This document shows positions 43,035-55,970 of a stretch of DNA of 64,000 nucleotides, one piece after another; the stretch's first letter is position 1, and each line of letters begins with the position of its first letter. Source of the stretch: Tilletia caries (lineage: Eukaryota; Basidiomycota; Exobasidiomycetes; Tilletiales; Tilletiaceae); the NCBI GenBank assembly GCA_032718865.1, contig JALUTQ010000027.1:248001-312000 (forward strand), given 5' to 3'. The notes below the pieces were generated by a model. The model was given only the letters and a program-made list of their open reading frames with translations. It made no database searches and was not told the origin of the DNA. The translations under genes and the position numbers were made by a program.

Positions 43035-45534
43035 ATGCCACCCAGGAGGAAAGCAGCGGCTGCGGCTGCGGCGGCCATCGCGCCATCGCAAGTCGAGAAA
43101 GAGGCAGAACCGGCTGCGCGACCGGCGAAGCGAGCAAGAACGAGGAGAGGCAAGGCGGCGGCCGCAGAGGAAGAGGCGGCGGCGGAGGCAGAGGCGGAGG
43201 ACCCACAGCCACCACCGCCCGCTGAGGCATCGGAGGACGTAGCGAAAGCTCAGGTGGAAGACGTACCTCCGCCGCCGCCGCCGCCTGCTGATGCGGAAGA
43301 GAGCGCGGCTCCTCCTGTTCCGCCCCCTCCACCACCGCCAGAGGAGGACATCGCTCCTCCTCCTCCACCGGAGCCTCCAGCTCCGCCGTCCTCTGCTCCT
43401 CCGCCGCCGCCGCCTGCAGAAGGCGCAGTAGCTATCCAGCAGGACGATGAGGAGGAGGAGGACGAAGCTCAAGGCGCAGAGTACTGGGCTCGGCTGGCTG
43501 AGGAGGAGGAAGAGAAGGCGCGGAAATTACGAGCTGCGACGGGCAAGCAGCGGGATCTGTATCTCGACACTGTGAGTCATGCGAGAGAACAGCGGAACTG
43601 CGCGCGACTTTCTGACTGGAATATGTGTTCTCTCCCTCAGATTAATCGCACCTTGCTCGATTTCGACTTCGAGAAGCTGTGCTCGGTCACTCTGTCGCAC
43701 ATCAACGTCTACGGATGCCTTGTATGCGGCAAATATTTCCAGGGCCGGGGCAATCAATCACACGCCTATTTCCACAGCATCAACGACGGCCACCGGGTCT
43801 TCATCAATCTGGAAAGCGCAAAGGTGTACATCCTGCCGGACAACTACCCCGTCGATGACCCGTCCCTGTCCGACATCCAGTACCTGCTCAATCCGACGTT
43901 TACAGACCGACAGATCGCGACGCTGGACGCGCCTGACCTGCGACCTTCCTTCGATCTTCAGGCGCACCCGTACCTGCCTGGCGTTGTTGGCTTAAACAAC
44001 ATTGGCGGCAACGACTATGTGAATGTGGTGATCCAAGCGTTGGCGCACGTCAAGCCGCTACGGAACTTCCTCCTCTCCGAGCCCGCCTTTGCGCTCCACT
44101 CCACCTCCTTTTCTGAGCTGACATCGTCAGGTCGGACGCGTCTCACCGCGCCCCCCTCGGAGCTCAGTCGGAGGTTTTCGATGCTGGTGCGGAAGATGTG
44201 GAATCCGCGGGCTTTCAAGGCGCAAGTCAGTCCGCACGAGTTTTTGCAGGAGGTCGGTGCCGCATCCAAGGGCAAGTTCAAGACTGCGGAGCAGGGAGAT
44301 CCGATGGAATTCTTGAGTTGGTTGGTCAATCGGTTACATGTCGATCTGGGCGGGTCGAAGAAGAGGTCGAGTGAGTGAGGCTTGGCCGAGTGGTCCGTGG
44401 AAGGTTTTTTGGCTGACTTCTATACTTGCTCCGACAGGTATCATCTCGAGATGTTTCCAGGGCGAGGTTAAAGTTGAGTCGCAAAAGGTGTTTGTGAGGA
44501 CTGGGTTGGAGGAGGATGGTGATCATGTGGACAAGTTGGATCATGATGGTCGGAAGGAGGGCGGTCAGGAAGACGAGCAGGGACGGGCGAAGTTCAACAT
44601 CGATCGAGGTGAGTTGCCCTGTATCTTCGGCTCAGCTAAAGTGAGGCAAGGCCCGGCTGATCCGTTTTGGAATCGTAAATCCCAGAAATCAAGACGGACC
44701 GTTCGCCCTTCTTCCTTCTGGCGATCGACCTTCCTCCCCCGCCTGTATTCCAGGACGTGATCGCAGAGAACATCATACCGCAGGTACCCATCGCCGAGGT
44801 GCTGGCGAAATACGACGGCCTGACGTTCCAGGAGGCTCGAGGCATGATTCGACGATACAAGATTACTCGACTGCCTCCGTATCTGATCCTGCATTTCCGA
44901 CGATTCACCAAGAATAGTTTTGTGGATGAGCGGAATCCGACGATTGTCAACTTTCCTATCAAGGGATTGAATATGAGAGATTGTGAGTCCATCGGCATGG
45001 GAAGGAGAAGCGGGTAGGGCTCAGTGCTGACGATTCACGTCCATCTCCACAGATGCGGATGATCCATCCCTCGCACCACTCTCGGCTATGTACGACCTTG
45101 TGGCCAACATCACACATGAAGCGACGGCGGGTACAGTCCGGGACAACTCGGTCTGGCGATCTCAAGTGCACACGCGGATCGATGGCGAGCGGATCCAACC
45201 TGCGAATGCGACGAAGGAAGACGATGCAATGGATGTCGATCAGACGACACAGTCGAAAGGCAAAAAGGGCAAGGGCAAGGCAAAAGCTGTGAACGGGAAC
45301 AATGCGGCAGATCAACAACAAGAAGAAGAGGAGGAAGGGGAGGAGGATGAGAAGTGGTTCCAGGTTCAAGATCTGATTGTGGAAGATGTGAATCGGCAGA
45401 TGCTCTTCCTGGGGGAGACCTACATTCAGGTGTGGGAGCGCCGGGGCGGTGCGGAGGAGGTGTTGGAAGGCATGGCGGCGGCAGCGGCGGGGAGGCGGGC
45501 GGTGGGCCCTGTCAAGGATGCGAAGCGTGGATGA
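43035..45534 (+). CDS. SAD1: SAD1/USP39 tri-snRNP assembly factor
   Basis: Five exons (43035-43571, 43641-44370, 44438-44608, 44686-44982, 45053-45534) sum to 739 codons. Sad1/USP39 stabilises the U4/U6.U5 tri-snRNP and is a ubiquitin-protease fold without activity. An Ala/Glu-rich and Pro-rich N-terminus leads to the UBP zinc finger (FEKLCSVTLSHINVYGCLVC ... NQSHAYFHSINDGHRVF). The UCH-type domain starts GVVGLNNIGGNDYVNVVIQA. The catalytic Cys position of active proteases (GNTCY) is Asp here, as in known Sad1/USP39. Later pieces are VSPHEFLQEVG, GDPMEFLSWLVNRL, ITRLPPYLILHFRRFTKNSF and the end KWFQVQDLIVEDVNRQML. The start at 43035 is preferred over the upstream in-frame Met (42915), which lies too near the MSH3 stop. 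Confidence 0.94.
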
Positions 45535-45872
45535 GCTCGTTTACTCAGATACTTGTCATCAATACCAACTTTGCTTCTCCTCGTCCTGCTCATGTTGCTC
45601 TCACGTGCGAGCGTCTTCCTGCGATGCGCGATGCGGGGAGGAAAGACAAGACTGACTGTAGACGCCGCTGCCGGCATCGTCCACCTTCAGCTCCGTCACT
45701 CCACAACAACTTGTGCACATCTTGCCCTCCGTTCTGCTCGTCCCGGATCTAACGCTCCCTCTCGCCTCGCTCCTCCATTCCCTGCGCTTCCTGCCACGGA
45801 ACCCCTGCAAGTTCGCTCAAGACAGCCTAGGAAGATAATTTATCACCCACTCAGGAAACCAACACTTCCAAG
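45535..45872. other. Spacer between SAD1 and the carrier gene
   Basis: 338 bp with a C/T-rich + strand; 3' UTR of SAD1 and promoter/leader of the next gene. Nothing else seen. Confidence 0.4.
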
Positions 45873-47480
45873 ATGTCCTCCAACGACTCCTTCATTCACG
45901 CCTGCGCTGGCGGTGCCGGTGGCATGATTGGTGAGCTTCTCTTTCTGCTTCCTTGGCCGGGGGGATGGTCCAGGCGCAGGATAAGGAAAACTGACTGAAT
46001 GTGTCTGCCTCGTTTAGCCATGACCGCGACGTACCCGCTCCTTTCGGTCTCGACTCGCGCTGCGGTCGAGACTAACAAGAAGAACTCAGTCGTGAGTGCG
46101 CCGTATCGTTCTCCTTGTGGAGAGTGCGCGCTGACTTTTTCTGGGCTCTTCTGAAAACAGTCGTTCGTCAAGGCGATACAGAAGGTGATGAAGGATGAGG
46201 GTCTGGTCGGGCTGTATGCTGGCCTTGAGTCGTCGCTGGTCGGTATTGGAGTCACGAACTTGTGAGTGTTGCGCATGCGCATCGCGGAGGATTGCTGAAG
46301 CGAGATCCGCGAGACCTGACGCCGAACATCTTCTCTGAACGGCCGGTCGTGATCCTAGCGTGTACTGTGAGTTAAGTGGTACAGCCTTACCCTTCCTCGT
46401 TATCGCGCTGAATGCTCACTACCTCCATTGGTGTCTGATTGGCAGACTACTTCTACGAGGCGACACGTGAGATGATCCTCAAGTCGGAGAGCCGCGTGGC
46501 TGCTGCGGCGGCCATCAGCGCGGGCGCGACGATTGCGCAGGGCGGCGCGCTTTCGACGTTGGAGAGCATCATGACGGGCTGGATTGCCGGTGAGCTTCTC
46601 CTCTTCTCCCCCTCTTTCCTCCTATGCTGGGCTTCGAAGCTCGCACATGCTGATTTGGCTCTTATTGTGGTTGTGCAGGAACGATGACAACGGTAATTTC
46701 GAACCCGATCTGGGTGATCAACACCCGACAGACCACCCGTGTTGCACCTGCGCCCACCAAGGCGAGTGGGTCGGCAGGCGCGACACCAACTGCGCGGATT
46801 GGGTCGTCGTCGTCTTCAAAGGCGGTGGCTACGCGGAAGCTCGGGTTCTTTGCGACGCTGGACCAGATTGTGAAGCAGGATGGTGTGCTGGCGTTGTGGC
46901 GTGGTCTGGGTCCTGCTCTCGTGCTCGTGCTGAACCCAATTCTGCAGGTGAGTTGCGCCGAAGGAAGGCCTGCATGAATAAGCTCAGCACTTAACATCTC
47001 TTCCCCTCCTCTGTCCCGGAAAAAATAGTACACCGTCTTCGAGCAACTGAAGAACGCAGTGGTCAAGGGTCGTCTGAATCGCGGTGCCCCCGCGACCCTG
47101 ACGGACTTTGACTTCTTCTGGCTGGGCGCGTTGAGCAAGCTGGTCGCGACGGGCACGACGTACCCGCAGATTGTGATCAAGAGTCGGATGCAGAGTGGGG
47201 GTACCGGTAAAGGCACGCGGGGCAACGTCTGGAGTGCGATGGTTGACATTGTCAACTCGGAAGGGTGAGTTTCGATGCCGCTTTTGTTGGCTCTCGCACA
47301 GGGGATTTGCTGACTGACTTCCCCTTCCTCAGATTCGCGGGCCTGTACCGCGGCATCTCGTCCAAGTTGCTTCAGAGCGTGTTGACGGCTGCGATCCTGT
47401 TCATGTCGAAGGAGCGCGTGTTCCTGGCGACCAAGAAGGCGTTGACGACGGTCGGGCCTGTGCCGGTCAAGAAGGCTTGA
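45873..47480 (+). CDS. ANT1: Peroxisomal adenine nucleotide carrier (PMP47/ANT1 type)
   Basis: Mitochondrial-carrier-family protein of 345 aa, which in this subfamily exchanges ATP/AMP across the peroxisomal membrane for fatty-acid activation. Eight exons (45873-45930, 46018-46091, 46161-46261, 46359-46366, 46446-46589, 46679-46947, 47029-47264, 47333-47480) join exactly. The N-terminus HACAGGAGGMIAMTATYPLL is characteristic of PMP47/SLC25A17. Repeat 1 carries PLLSVSTR, repeat 2 NPIWVINTRQTTR and repeat 3 YPQIVIKSRMQS; each is the P-x-[DE-like]-x-x-[KR] carrier signature with its substitution. The fourth exon is only 8 nt and supplies FVY before YYFYEATREMI. Most introns interrupt the early part of the gene. 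Confidence 0.92.
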
Positions 47481-48839
47481 AATTGCCCGTCTCCTCCTCT
47501 TTCTCGCTCCGCTTCTTTTCTTCAAGGCCCCGGTGGATTTTCGCATTTATATTTGCACTTCTTGTTCCCTCTCAATGGGGAACTCCCTACCCGTCTGGCC
47601 TGTGCAGGCGGAGGACAGCACCATGCCCCTCCAATTGAATCTCTCTCTGTTCTCCACGTCTGTCCCCCGTGTCATCTGTCCTCCGCGCCGTTTCGCGCCT
47701 CAATAGGCGACTGGAAAGCGCTTTTCAGAGCCAAAAGGCGCTTTGTTGTCGAGTTTTTGGATCTCGAGAGCTTATAAACGCTTGCGCATGCCGCTGGCAT
47801 CCGCCGCAGCTGCCACCACGATCTCGGCATCAGTGCGACAGCGTTCTCACGACCACCACGACCGCCGCCGCCACGACCACAACAAGCACTGTGAGCGCGC
47901 CTGCCGACTTCGTACACTCGACCCGGAACGTGCGCGAGAGTGTAAGTTAGGCTTGCAGCGAGGACATCGAGCAGCACCGAGCATCATCGAGCACCCATCA
48001 TCCCCTGAGAGAATATTCCACGACCATCATCACCACCACCACCACCACCACCACGCGAACCACAAAGGGCTCGCGCATCCTAGGACCTCGAGGAAGTTGT
48101 GCACGCAGTAAAGAGCTGGAGCCAATTCCCTCTCTTATCTCCCTGCCTTCCGCTGTTCTTCTCGTTGTTGTATAAAGAGTGTTGTGCGACTTGTTCCGCC
48201 CCCATCCCCATCACCCAAATCACCTTTCCCTCTTCTCATCACGCTCGCACGCAAACTCTCGGGCCCCGACCCGCTGCGGAGCTTCCTTACGATCTCGTTC
48301 TCGATCACAAGGGACCTGTGGCCCCAAAGGTGTCTCTGTCTCTCAAGGCCACCAACCCCCGCCCGCTTCCCCTCCTCGAACCAGGTGCCAAACTGGGTGA
48401 GTGCAAGCAGCTTCGTGACCCCCCGAAGACCCATCTCGACGGGTCTTACTTCGCTCGTTCCCCCCGCTTTGACGCTGAAGAAGTGCTGTGTTTCTCATCT
48501 CGCAGCCTTGGAGTCTTCATCGTCTCAGGTGGTCAGTAGTAGTCTGCTTCCCGTCTGTACTGACTCTCGGTTGTGCGTAACTGCAGCACACCGTGTCGCG
48601 AGTCAAGAGTCAAGACCCCTGGTTCCCAAATATTGAGACCCTCATTCCCATACTACAGACCCCGTCGGATCGAGAGCAAGAGAGCACAAAACGCCGAGAT
48701 CTCATTTCGGAGATTAAGGTCCAGTACCTATACCACACAGCCGGGACGATCCAAGCACTCTTGTCGGGCCCGACAACGTCAGCACTTGCACGAACCCAAC
48801 ACCTCCAGAAGATCGGCAAGGTCGGAACAATTCAGCGAA
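47481..48839. other. Long upstream region of the PNUTS-like gene
   Basis: About 1.36 kb. It holds a CAC/CAT tract (48026-48055), a TATAAAG box at 48171 and, downstream, C/T-rich leader sequence with possible intron signals (GTGAGTGCAAGCAG near 48398). Frames running into the gene (for example from 48573) have no motif and are read here as leader. Confidence 0.45.
48171..48177 (+). promoter_or_regulatory. TATA-like box
   Basis: TATAAAG about 670 bp upstream of the PNUTS-like start codon; plausible if the leader is long or spliced. Confidence 0.35.
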
Positions 48840-49607
48840 ATGATCCAACAAGGTCAACAACAACACCAACACCAGCAGCAGCAGTCGCACGCGCAGTCGC
48901 ATCAGACGCAGGCGTACGGCGCGCACCCGCACCCGCACCCGCCGCTGCCGGCGTCTCATTTCAACAGTCAGCAGCAGTCGTTCTATGGAGGATCATCCTC
49001 AGCACCTTCCGCCGGCTCGGTCTCCGCAGGCAACCTCGCAAATGGTAACGCCGCCTTCTTTGTCGGCAATGCGCGCCCCAACGCTGCTAGCATGGCCGCC
49101 GCTGCGGCTGCAGGTGGCCTCCTCAATTGGACCACCTCTGCTGCTGGCGTGACGGGCACCGCCTCTGCGCACTCGTCGACCTCACAGCCCGGGATGTCGA
49201 TATCGATGGGCGCACAAGCCAATCACGCTGGAACTTACGTGCCGAGCTCACAGCCCAACTCGCCTGTCAACTCGCCCGTCGCTCACTCGCAAGCACAGCT
49301 GCATGCGGCTCCTGCGCAATCTCAGCTGCAGCAGCAACAGCAGCAGCAGCAACAGCAGCAGCAGCAACATCATCAACAGCAACATCAGCAGCAGCAGCAA
49401 CAAATGTATGCTCAAATGCAACAGCAGTTCCAGGCTGCGCGTCAGTCAGGCCAGCATACACAAGCGGGAGCAAAGCAGTCCACTGTCTTTGATGCGCAGG
49501 CGTACGAGAACATACTGGCAGGCTTGGGCACTCAGAACGCGCCTATAGACCTCACGGACGACGCGGATACGCAAGATCTCCTCGCTGCCGCTTCATTCTT
49601 TCATCAT

Positions 49608-49639
<32 letters not shown>

Positions 49640-52600
49640 ACAACAACAACAACAACAGCAGCAGCAGCAACACCATCAGCACTCGCAGCAACAGCAGCAA
49701 TATCACCAGCAGCAGCAACCACAGCACCACCAGCAGCAACATCACCAGCAGCAGCAAAACCAGCAGCAGCAGTATCAGCAATATCCTTCCGTGACTGTGC
49801 CGACTCCGCTGCAACCCATGCCACGCACAGAGTCGTCCTTCTCACCCAGCTCAAACGGCAGCATGGACTCACAAATGTTCAAGCATATCGGCAGGCAGCC
49901 TGTAGGCCACCAGGTAGATGTCATAATTTCCCCTAGGCCCGAAATGACGGTGAGAACCATCTTCAGCGCCTTTGTCCTTTGCATAAACTGACACTCTCTT
50001 CGCCATCGCTGGATACTTGGCAGGATTCCATTCCGTACGTGAGCACAGCTTCCTTTGCGGACATGATGAACTCGGGCTTTGGCCAGCAAGGGCCCTTGCA
50101 TCAAATGCAGCAACAGTACAACAACTTTCCCCCTTTTCCCATCGACACCGGCAGTGGCTCACAATCAGGAGGCTCGGGACAGACGTCCTTTGAAGCGCTC
50201 GAGTACATGCAGAGGACGGCGAATGGCTGCCACGTTATCGGTTCAGGAGATTCAAGGATACCCTCACTGGTCGTGTCACAATCTCATCCGCAGCCACAAG
50301 TGCAACAACAGCCGCAACTACCACTAGCACAACCTTCCTCCGGAACGACAAACGAACCTCCTTCAACTGCCCAAGAGTTTGTTCAGCTCTTCCACCTCCA
50401 ACCGGACTTCTGCCGTCGCTACCCGAAACCAGCGTCCGAGATTGCCATAGCCTCGCTGTGCGATCTACCTTCGACCGGCGAAGCGACCCTTGCTTCTGTC
50501 GAGGTCCGACCTACGACGCCCACACAACGGAGAGATATTGTCCGCAAGCTGAAGCAGATCGGTAACCCGGAATTCTGGCGTGCATGGATGAACGACCCCA
50601 GGGGCAAGCAGGGTGTGCTTTACACCTGGATTCGTGCCCTTGTCCCACCAAAGGACATCGATCAGAGCCGGGAGTGGGAATACAAGCAATATTATGTGGA
50701 TGCAAACGAGTTCTTCCAGCTTTTGAAGGAGTTGCCCATTGCAACAGAAGATCTGCAACAAGCGGATCCGCTGGTCAAGGCGATGAGAAAGCTAATCGGT
50801 GCGAAAAACGGTGAGTAAGATTATGATTGCTGGTTTTATGGGTGGAGCTCTTGGGCTGATATGTTTAACTTGCCGAATTTCAGAACTGCATGTAGCTGCC
50901 ACAGAAGTATCCAAAACCTGGATCCAGAAGGTGGCGCAAGCGAAGGAACTGGCCCCAGCATCAGAGTTGCCAGAGGCGTCAGTATCGCCCACGACGTCGA
51001 CAGGCTTGAAGCGCAAGTCAGATGTTGCTGTGGAGGGGCCCGCTGCAGCAACAGTCGCACAGAACGGAGCTCCGGAATCGTCGACGGGACCTGAACGCAA
51101 ACGGGCCAAAGCTGCCGACTCTGACAGTGACGACGATCGAGCTTTGGCGACCGTCATTGTCAAGAAGCCAAAACCGATCAATGGCATCTCGACGAAGGAC
51201 CGGGCTGCTGCTGCTGGCGGGGCGCTGCTTTCGCCGAGTCTGAAGAGGGAGAGCCCTAGCACTCCTGTCGATGAGACAGATCCTACTGCGACGAAGAAGA
51301 CGAAGACGACTTCAGACTCGGCTCCCAGCTTGGTGTCGGAGAAGCAGCGCTTGAAAGCGATGTTGGTGAGGGTTAAAGCGAGAAAAGCGACGGAGGCAGC
51401 GAAGACAGGTGCGACTGCGAAGCCGGCGGTGGCTGCGTCCAAGACGACGGGTCCTATTGCTGTTGCTGCAGTCAAGCCCAAAGTGGTCGTTCCTACCCTA
51501 AGCAGCGGCGCGGTCAAACCGAAGGTGACGGTGTCCAAGAGCATTCCGCCTGGGAAGATTGTGTCCTCGACGATCGTCAAGAAACCGGTCGTCTCGAATG
51601 CGGCGACGACGGCGAAAGCTGTTCCTGCCAAGAAGCTGGCCGTCGTATTAGACTTCTTCGGAAGTAACAAGGCTGCGACTCCTGTTGCTGCGAGACCGCG
51701 TGTTCCCGGTGTCGGTACTTCTGCAGCGGCGGCGGCGGCGGCAAAGAAGGGACCACTGCCCTCGGTGCCTAAGACGGCTGCCAGCAAGGCATCGGGTTCT
51801 GGTGCGGGTGGCAGTAGTCTGATTATGGACCTTCTCTCCGACGATCGCGGGCCGAAGAAGTCGCTTGGTGCTGCTGGGACGAAACGCGGGGCGGGCTTGG
51901 GTGCCAAGGGCCCTGCGGCGAAGGAGAAGAAGAGGGTGAAGTGGAAGGGGGACGATGTGCTTGTGTCGGTCAAGATAGTGGACCGGTGGATAGATCTGGA
52001 CGAGGCTTTAGTGAGTTGTGTCTTTTATCTCCCGGTGCAAGGGGGGGTCAACTATGTTTGCTGACCGTGATTTTCTCATTCCCGTGGCTTTTGCAAAACA
52101 GCACGACAGGATTGCCGAATCTGGCGCGGGCGGGTTGATGCAGCAAGAGGCGAACATGTTCAAGTCGCAGAAGGCGATGACGGAGGAGATAGATTGGTAC
52201 ACGCCCATTGGTGAGTCTCGGCTCATGCTTCTCAGAGCTGTGACCTATGGACTGAAATCTCTCATCTCATTTTCAGCTCTGAACATTCCGCCACTACCCG
52301 AGGGTGTGCCGCAGCCTGCGTCCCAGAGCAGGTGGTACAAGCACGCGTCGTCTAGTCAAGCAGCCGATGCTGGTGCTCAGGATGAGGAGGTCGTGCGCTC
52401 AGAGCTAGGATCGCCATCGTCGCCTACCAAAGATTCGTATGATCTTCCCCCTGCGGACAAGGAGGAGCCGGCGCTACCGGTCGAGCTGGAGATGAACATC
52501 GGAGGCGAGCTCGACCCTTTCGACTTTGATGGGAAGGCGGCTGCCTTTGCGGCGGCAGCTGCGGCGGCGGCGATGCGGGGTGGGCCGTCTCAAAGCGCTG

Positions 52601-53178
52601 GTGCTGCGGCATCGTTAGAATCGCTTGGTATCGATTTCGGGAGCCTGCAGTCACTTCTGTCTGCTGGCTCGGGTTCAGGGAGCGGACCCTCAGCAGGTGG
52701 TCCCGCGGCAGGACCACCTTCCGCCGCACCGTGGCCCCAAGATGCGGGTCCACATGGGTACGGAGGGGGTGCTGGGGAACCTCCTTATGGATCGGCCGGC
52801 TACCATCCTCAGCCCCATGGCTACAATCCTCAGTATGGCCATGGCCACGGGAACGGCGGCGACTATGGTCCGTACGGCTACAACGGCGGCGCGGGCGGAG
52901 GCGATCGGTATGGTCCTCCTCCTTCTGCCTCGTCCGCGGCATATTACGACGAACGGGACCGGGAGCGTGGTTGGGTTCGGCATGCACCGGGTGGCGGGGG
53001 CCCGCTGCCGCAGCAGCAACAGCTGTTCCACCCGCACCCGCACCCACACCCTCATCCCGGTCCGCCACCCCACCATGGCCAACGCCCGCCTGTCGACTTT
53101 CGCTCGGAGAGACAGTGCTACAAATGGGTGGCGGGAACGTGTAATTTTGGCGACAAGTGCGCCTTCCGGCATTCATAA
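48840..53178 (+). CDS. PNUTS/Ppn1-like PP1-regulatory protein with CCCH finger
   Basis: Five exons (48840-49949, 50024-50810, 50884-52010, 52102-52210, 52277-53178) give 1,345 codons. The start MIQQGQQQHQ opens a Gln-rich region with long poly-Q tracts (about residues 162-190 and 257-320). A TFIIS N-terminal/LW-like helical domain is centred at ~530-620 (RRDIVRKLKQIGNPEFWRAW ... FFQLLKELPIATEDL). An RVxF-type PP1-docking motif KKRVKW lies at ~982. A Gly/Pro/His-rich tail ends in a CCCH zinc finger (C-x7-C-x5-C-x3-H, CYKWVAGTC...FRH). This order (LW domain, RVxF, CCCH) is that of human PNUTS and fission-yeast Ppn1, which direct PP1 to RNA polymerase II during termination. Function here is inferred from architecture. 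Confidence 0.82.
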
Positions 53179-53557
53179 TACCCCCTCCCTTCCCCTCCCC
53201 CCTCTCCCGGTCACCCTTCTTCTCACGCGGGGGGTGTCTCTCCCTTGGCTTCTCTTCGCTTCCCTTATTTTTAGCCCCCCCCTCCCCCCTTCCTGGCACT
53301 CTTTCGTCCTCGTTCCGCCCCAAGCACCTCAAGCACCCAAAGCACCCAAGTGTCAGCAATGCCAAAAGAGCGAGTCAATTTCCTTTAGCATGTTTGTCTG
53401 AAATCTGAAGTCCTGACCGGAGACGGGAGGAGAGAGAGAGAGAAGGGAAGCATGATGTCACGCACAGGTCGGAGAAGACGGCCAACTTTCTGGAAAGGTC
53501 GTTCTTCTTACCGACGTCCATCTCGTTCTGTTCACAGTCACAAAGCATCGCATCAGC
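53179..53557. other. Spacer between PNUTS-like gene and CWF19
   Basis: 379 bp. The first ~150 bp after the stop is a dense C/T tract on the + strand, followed by an A/G-rich stretch (GAGAGAGAGAGAAGGGAAG near 53430). No gene. Confidence 0.4.
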
Positions 53558-55870
53558 ATGAGCAAGGAAGCGGGAGACCAGGCAGACGCCAACAAGTTGA
53601 GGAGCGTGGCCGATGCCATCCTGAGCGGCGTCGGTATTGACGAGCGCGGCCGACCTGGTTCCTCCAGCTCGTCGTCGATCGCCTCTGGTTCGGATAACAT
53701 GTCAGCAGCAGTGCGCGCCCCGGCTAACAGGGCGCTCTTCCTCAAGCCTGGCTCGCAGCCGCCGACGCCGGGCGGCAGCGGCAGCGGTTCTGCGACGGCG
53801 ACCATCCCGGCGAAGCCTGAAGGCCTGGTTGCGCGTCGAAGTACTGCGTTTCAACAGAGCGGATATGACTCGAGCAACAACAGCAAACCGTCGACTCCGA
53901 TCCCTCAAGTCTTCACCCCACAAGACCGCACCTCTCAACCTCCTCAAAGTGCTGCTGCCACCCCGCCGCAGCCACAGGCGCCGTCGTTGGATTCGAGCGC
54001 GTTGAACAAGTTGGAGGCGAAGGTGATGAAGGCGGAGCTGGCGGGTGCGTCGAATGCGACGGGCTTGCGGGCGAAGTTGGAGGCTGCGCGTGCGAGGGCG
54101 CGGCGTGGGGGTGATGCTGAGCCTGGGTTTTTCGATGTGGATCCGAGGGGCGGTGGGCTTGTGCCTGTCGAAGGGGGAGGGAGTGGAAGTGGAAGTGGGC
54201 GCGGTACGGAGGTTCGGATGCGTCCTACGCTTGATGGGCATGGGCGGTTGTACGATGTTGGACATGGGCGGAAGGAGGATGTAGGTGACCTACCGGGCAA
54301 CCGGAAGAAGAAGCGCAAGGTGAGTTCAGACGACGAGCATGTGTGCATGCGTTCTATGTCTGACCTCCTTCTCTTCCAACAAAAGGTGGAGACACATGAC
54401 CCGAAAACGGGGGAGCGGATCCGGTACGAGGACGAGGATGAGGAAGGACCGACGCTGGCGGAACTTGTTCGGCAGGAGAAGTTTACGGGCGGGAGTGCGG
54501 ATCAGAAGAACATGGATGCTGCTTTTGCTGATCAGATTGCGCGGGATGGGGGATACAAGGTGAGTTCCACGATTCTATCTTACCTCGAGGGCAGGAGGGG
54601 TTGCAAACTGAACCAGGAGATCTTTTTCCTTTCGCTCGTGGGCAGAATGATGTTGATTATATGGATGAACGGGCGGATCGACTGGCGAGGAAGAGCATGA
54701 AGACGGATGCTATTAAGCGGCAATTTGCCATTGGAGGTGAGTTGAGATATTTCCAAGTGCTCACACAGTCATGAGGCACACGCTCATCAAAAGGATCCCT
54801 CTCTCCCCACCCTCAGACTTCGCACGCACCAAACGTGCGCTCGACAGCTGCGATTACTGTTGGCAGGACGAAGGAGCTCGACCGCCGCGAGCGACGGTGA
54901 TCTCGAGTGGGACGCGTTCGTTCTTGGCGTTGCCAAAGTACGAGAGTCTGGTGGATGGGCACTGCTTTATTGTGCCGATGCAGCATTATGTCAGTTCGCT
55001 CGAGGCGGACGACGACTGTTGGGAGGAGATCAAGGTGAGTTTTTGGTTGCACCGCACGCGGAAGGGAATGTCTGCTCATGCGAAAAGGGGGAACGTTATC
55101 TACCTTGCAGAACTTTATGAAGTGTCTGATCCAGATGACCGCGGCGAAGCAGGAAGGCATCATCTTCTGTGAGACGGTGACGAGCATCCGGGCGCAGAGA
55201 CATACGTACATCGAGGCGATTCCTGTTCCGATGGATCTCTTTCAACAGATACCGGGCGTGTTCAAGGTGAGTTTCTCATTGTGAATTGGGCGTTCCAGGT
55301 TTGTGTGCTTAAAGAAGAACATCTGCATTCCTTCTCCAGCAATCGATTCTCACCTCGGAAGAGGAATGGTCGCAGAACCGGAAGCTGATCGAGTTCAAGG
55401 ATCGAGGGTTCCGACGGACGATGGTGCCGCAGCTGCCGTACTTTGCGGTGCAATGGGATTACAAGGGATTCCAGGGATACGGGAAAGTAATTGAAGGGGT
55501 GGACGCGAACCAGGGGGAGAAAGGCGGCGAGGAGTTTGCGTTGGAGGAGACGGGTACGAGTGGTGGTGACTTCCCTCAGTGAGTGTTTGTGCAGCGACTT
55601 GTGTTGAGCATATCAATGTACTGACCATGCCCTTCTCGTCTTGGCTGATGCGACAGCTACTTTGCAGCTGAGATCATTGGGACCCTGTTGGATCTCGAGC
55701 CACGGCGGTGGAGGAAACCGCGTCGGCTGCATACGGATCAGGCGACGGAGCGGATCCAAGGGTTCAAGAAGCGATGGCAGCCTTTTGACTGGACGCGGAT
55801 GCTGGATGAGGAGGACGGGAAGGCTCAGGCTCAGGCTGAGTCGAGCAGGAGCACGACGGCTGCGAGGTGA
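53558..55870 (+). CDS. CWF19: Splicing factor CWF19
   Basis: Seven exons (53558-54319, 54386-54559, 54646-54736, 54817-55034, 55111-55266, 55340-55578, 55657-55870) sum to 618 codons. Cwf19/Drn1 proteins act in spliceosome disassembly and intron turnover with the debranching enzyme. A disordered N-terminus (residues 1-250) precedes THDPKTGERIRYEDEDEEGP. The CwfJ C-1 domain, with a HIT-like fold, starts at ~343: FARTKRALDSCDYCW, PKYESLVDGHCFIVPMQHYV, IIFCETVTSIRAQRHTYIEA. The C-2 domain follows (KDRGFRRTMVPQLPYFAVQW, ... FAAEIIGTLLDLEPRRWRKP). The final FKKRWQPFDWT motif is typical of the family. The start is the first Met in frame after the spacer. Confidence 0.93.
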
Positions 55871-55970
55871 AGTGGTCGAGCCGCACTCTCGGCCGTATTC
55901 ATGTACATACGATCGATGCACAGATGCTGCACCGACGCAGGGCCGCTGTGGCCGGAATGCAAGAATGAAT

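Noticed and set aside
48573..48839. N-terminal extension of the PNUTS-like protein
   Set aside because: The in-frame upstream sequence is Arg/Ser-rich leader-like with no conserved character; MIQQGQQQ begins the Gln-rich region. It remains possible but unsupported.
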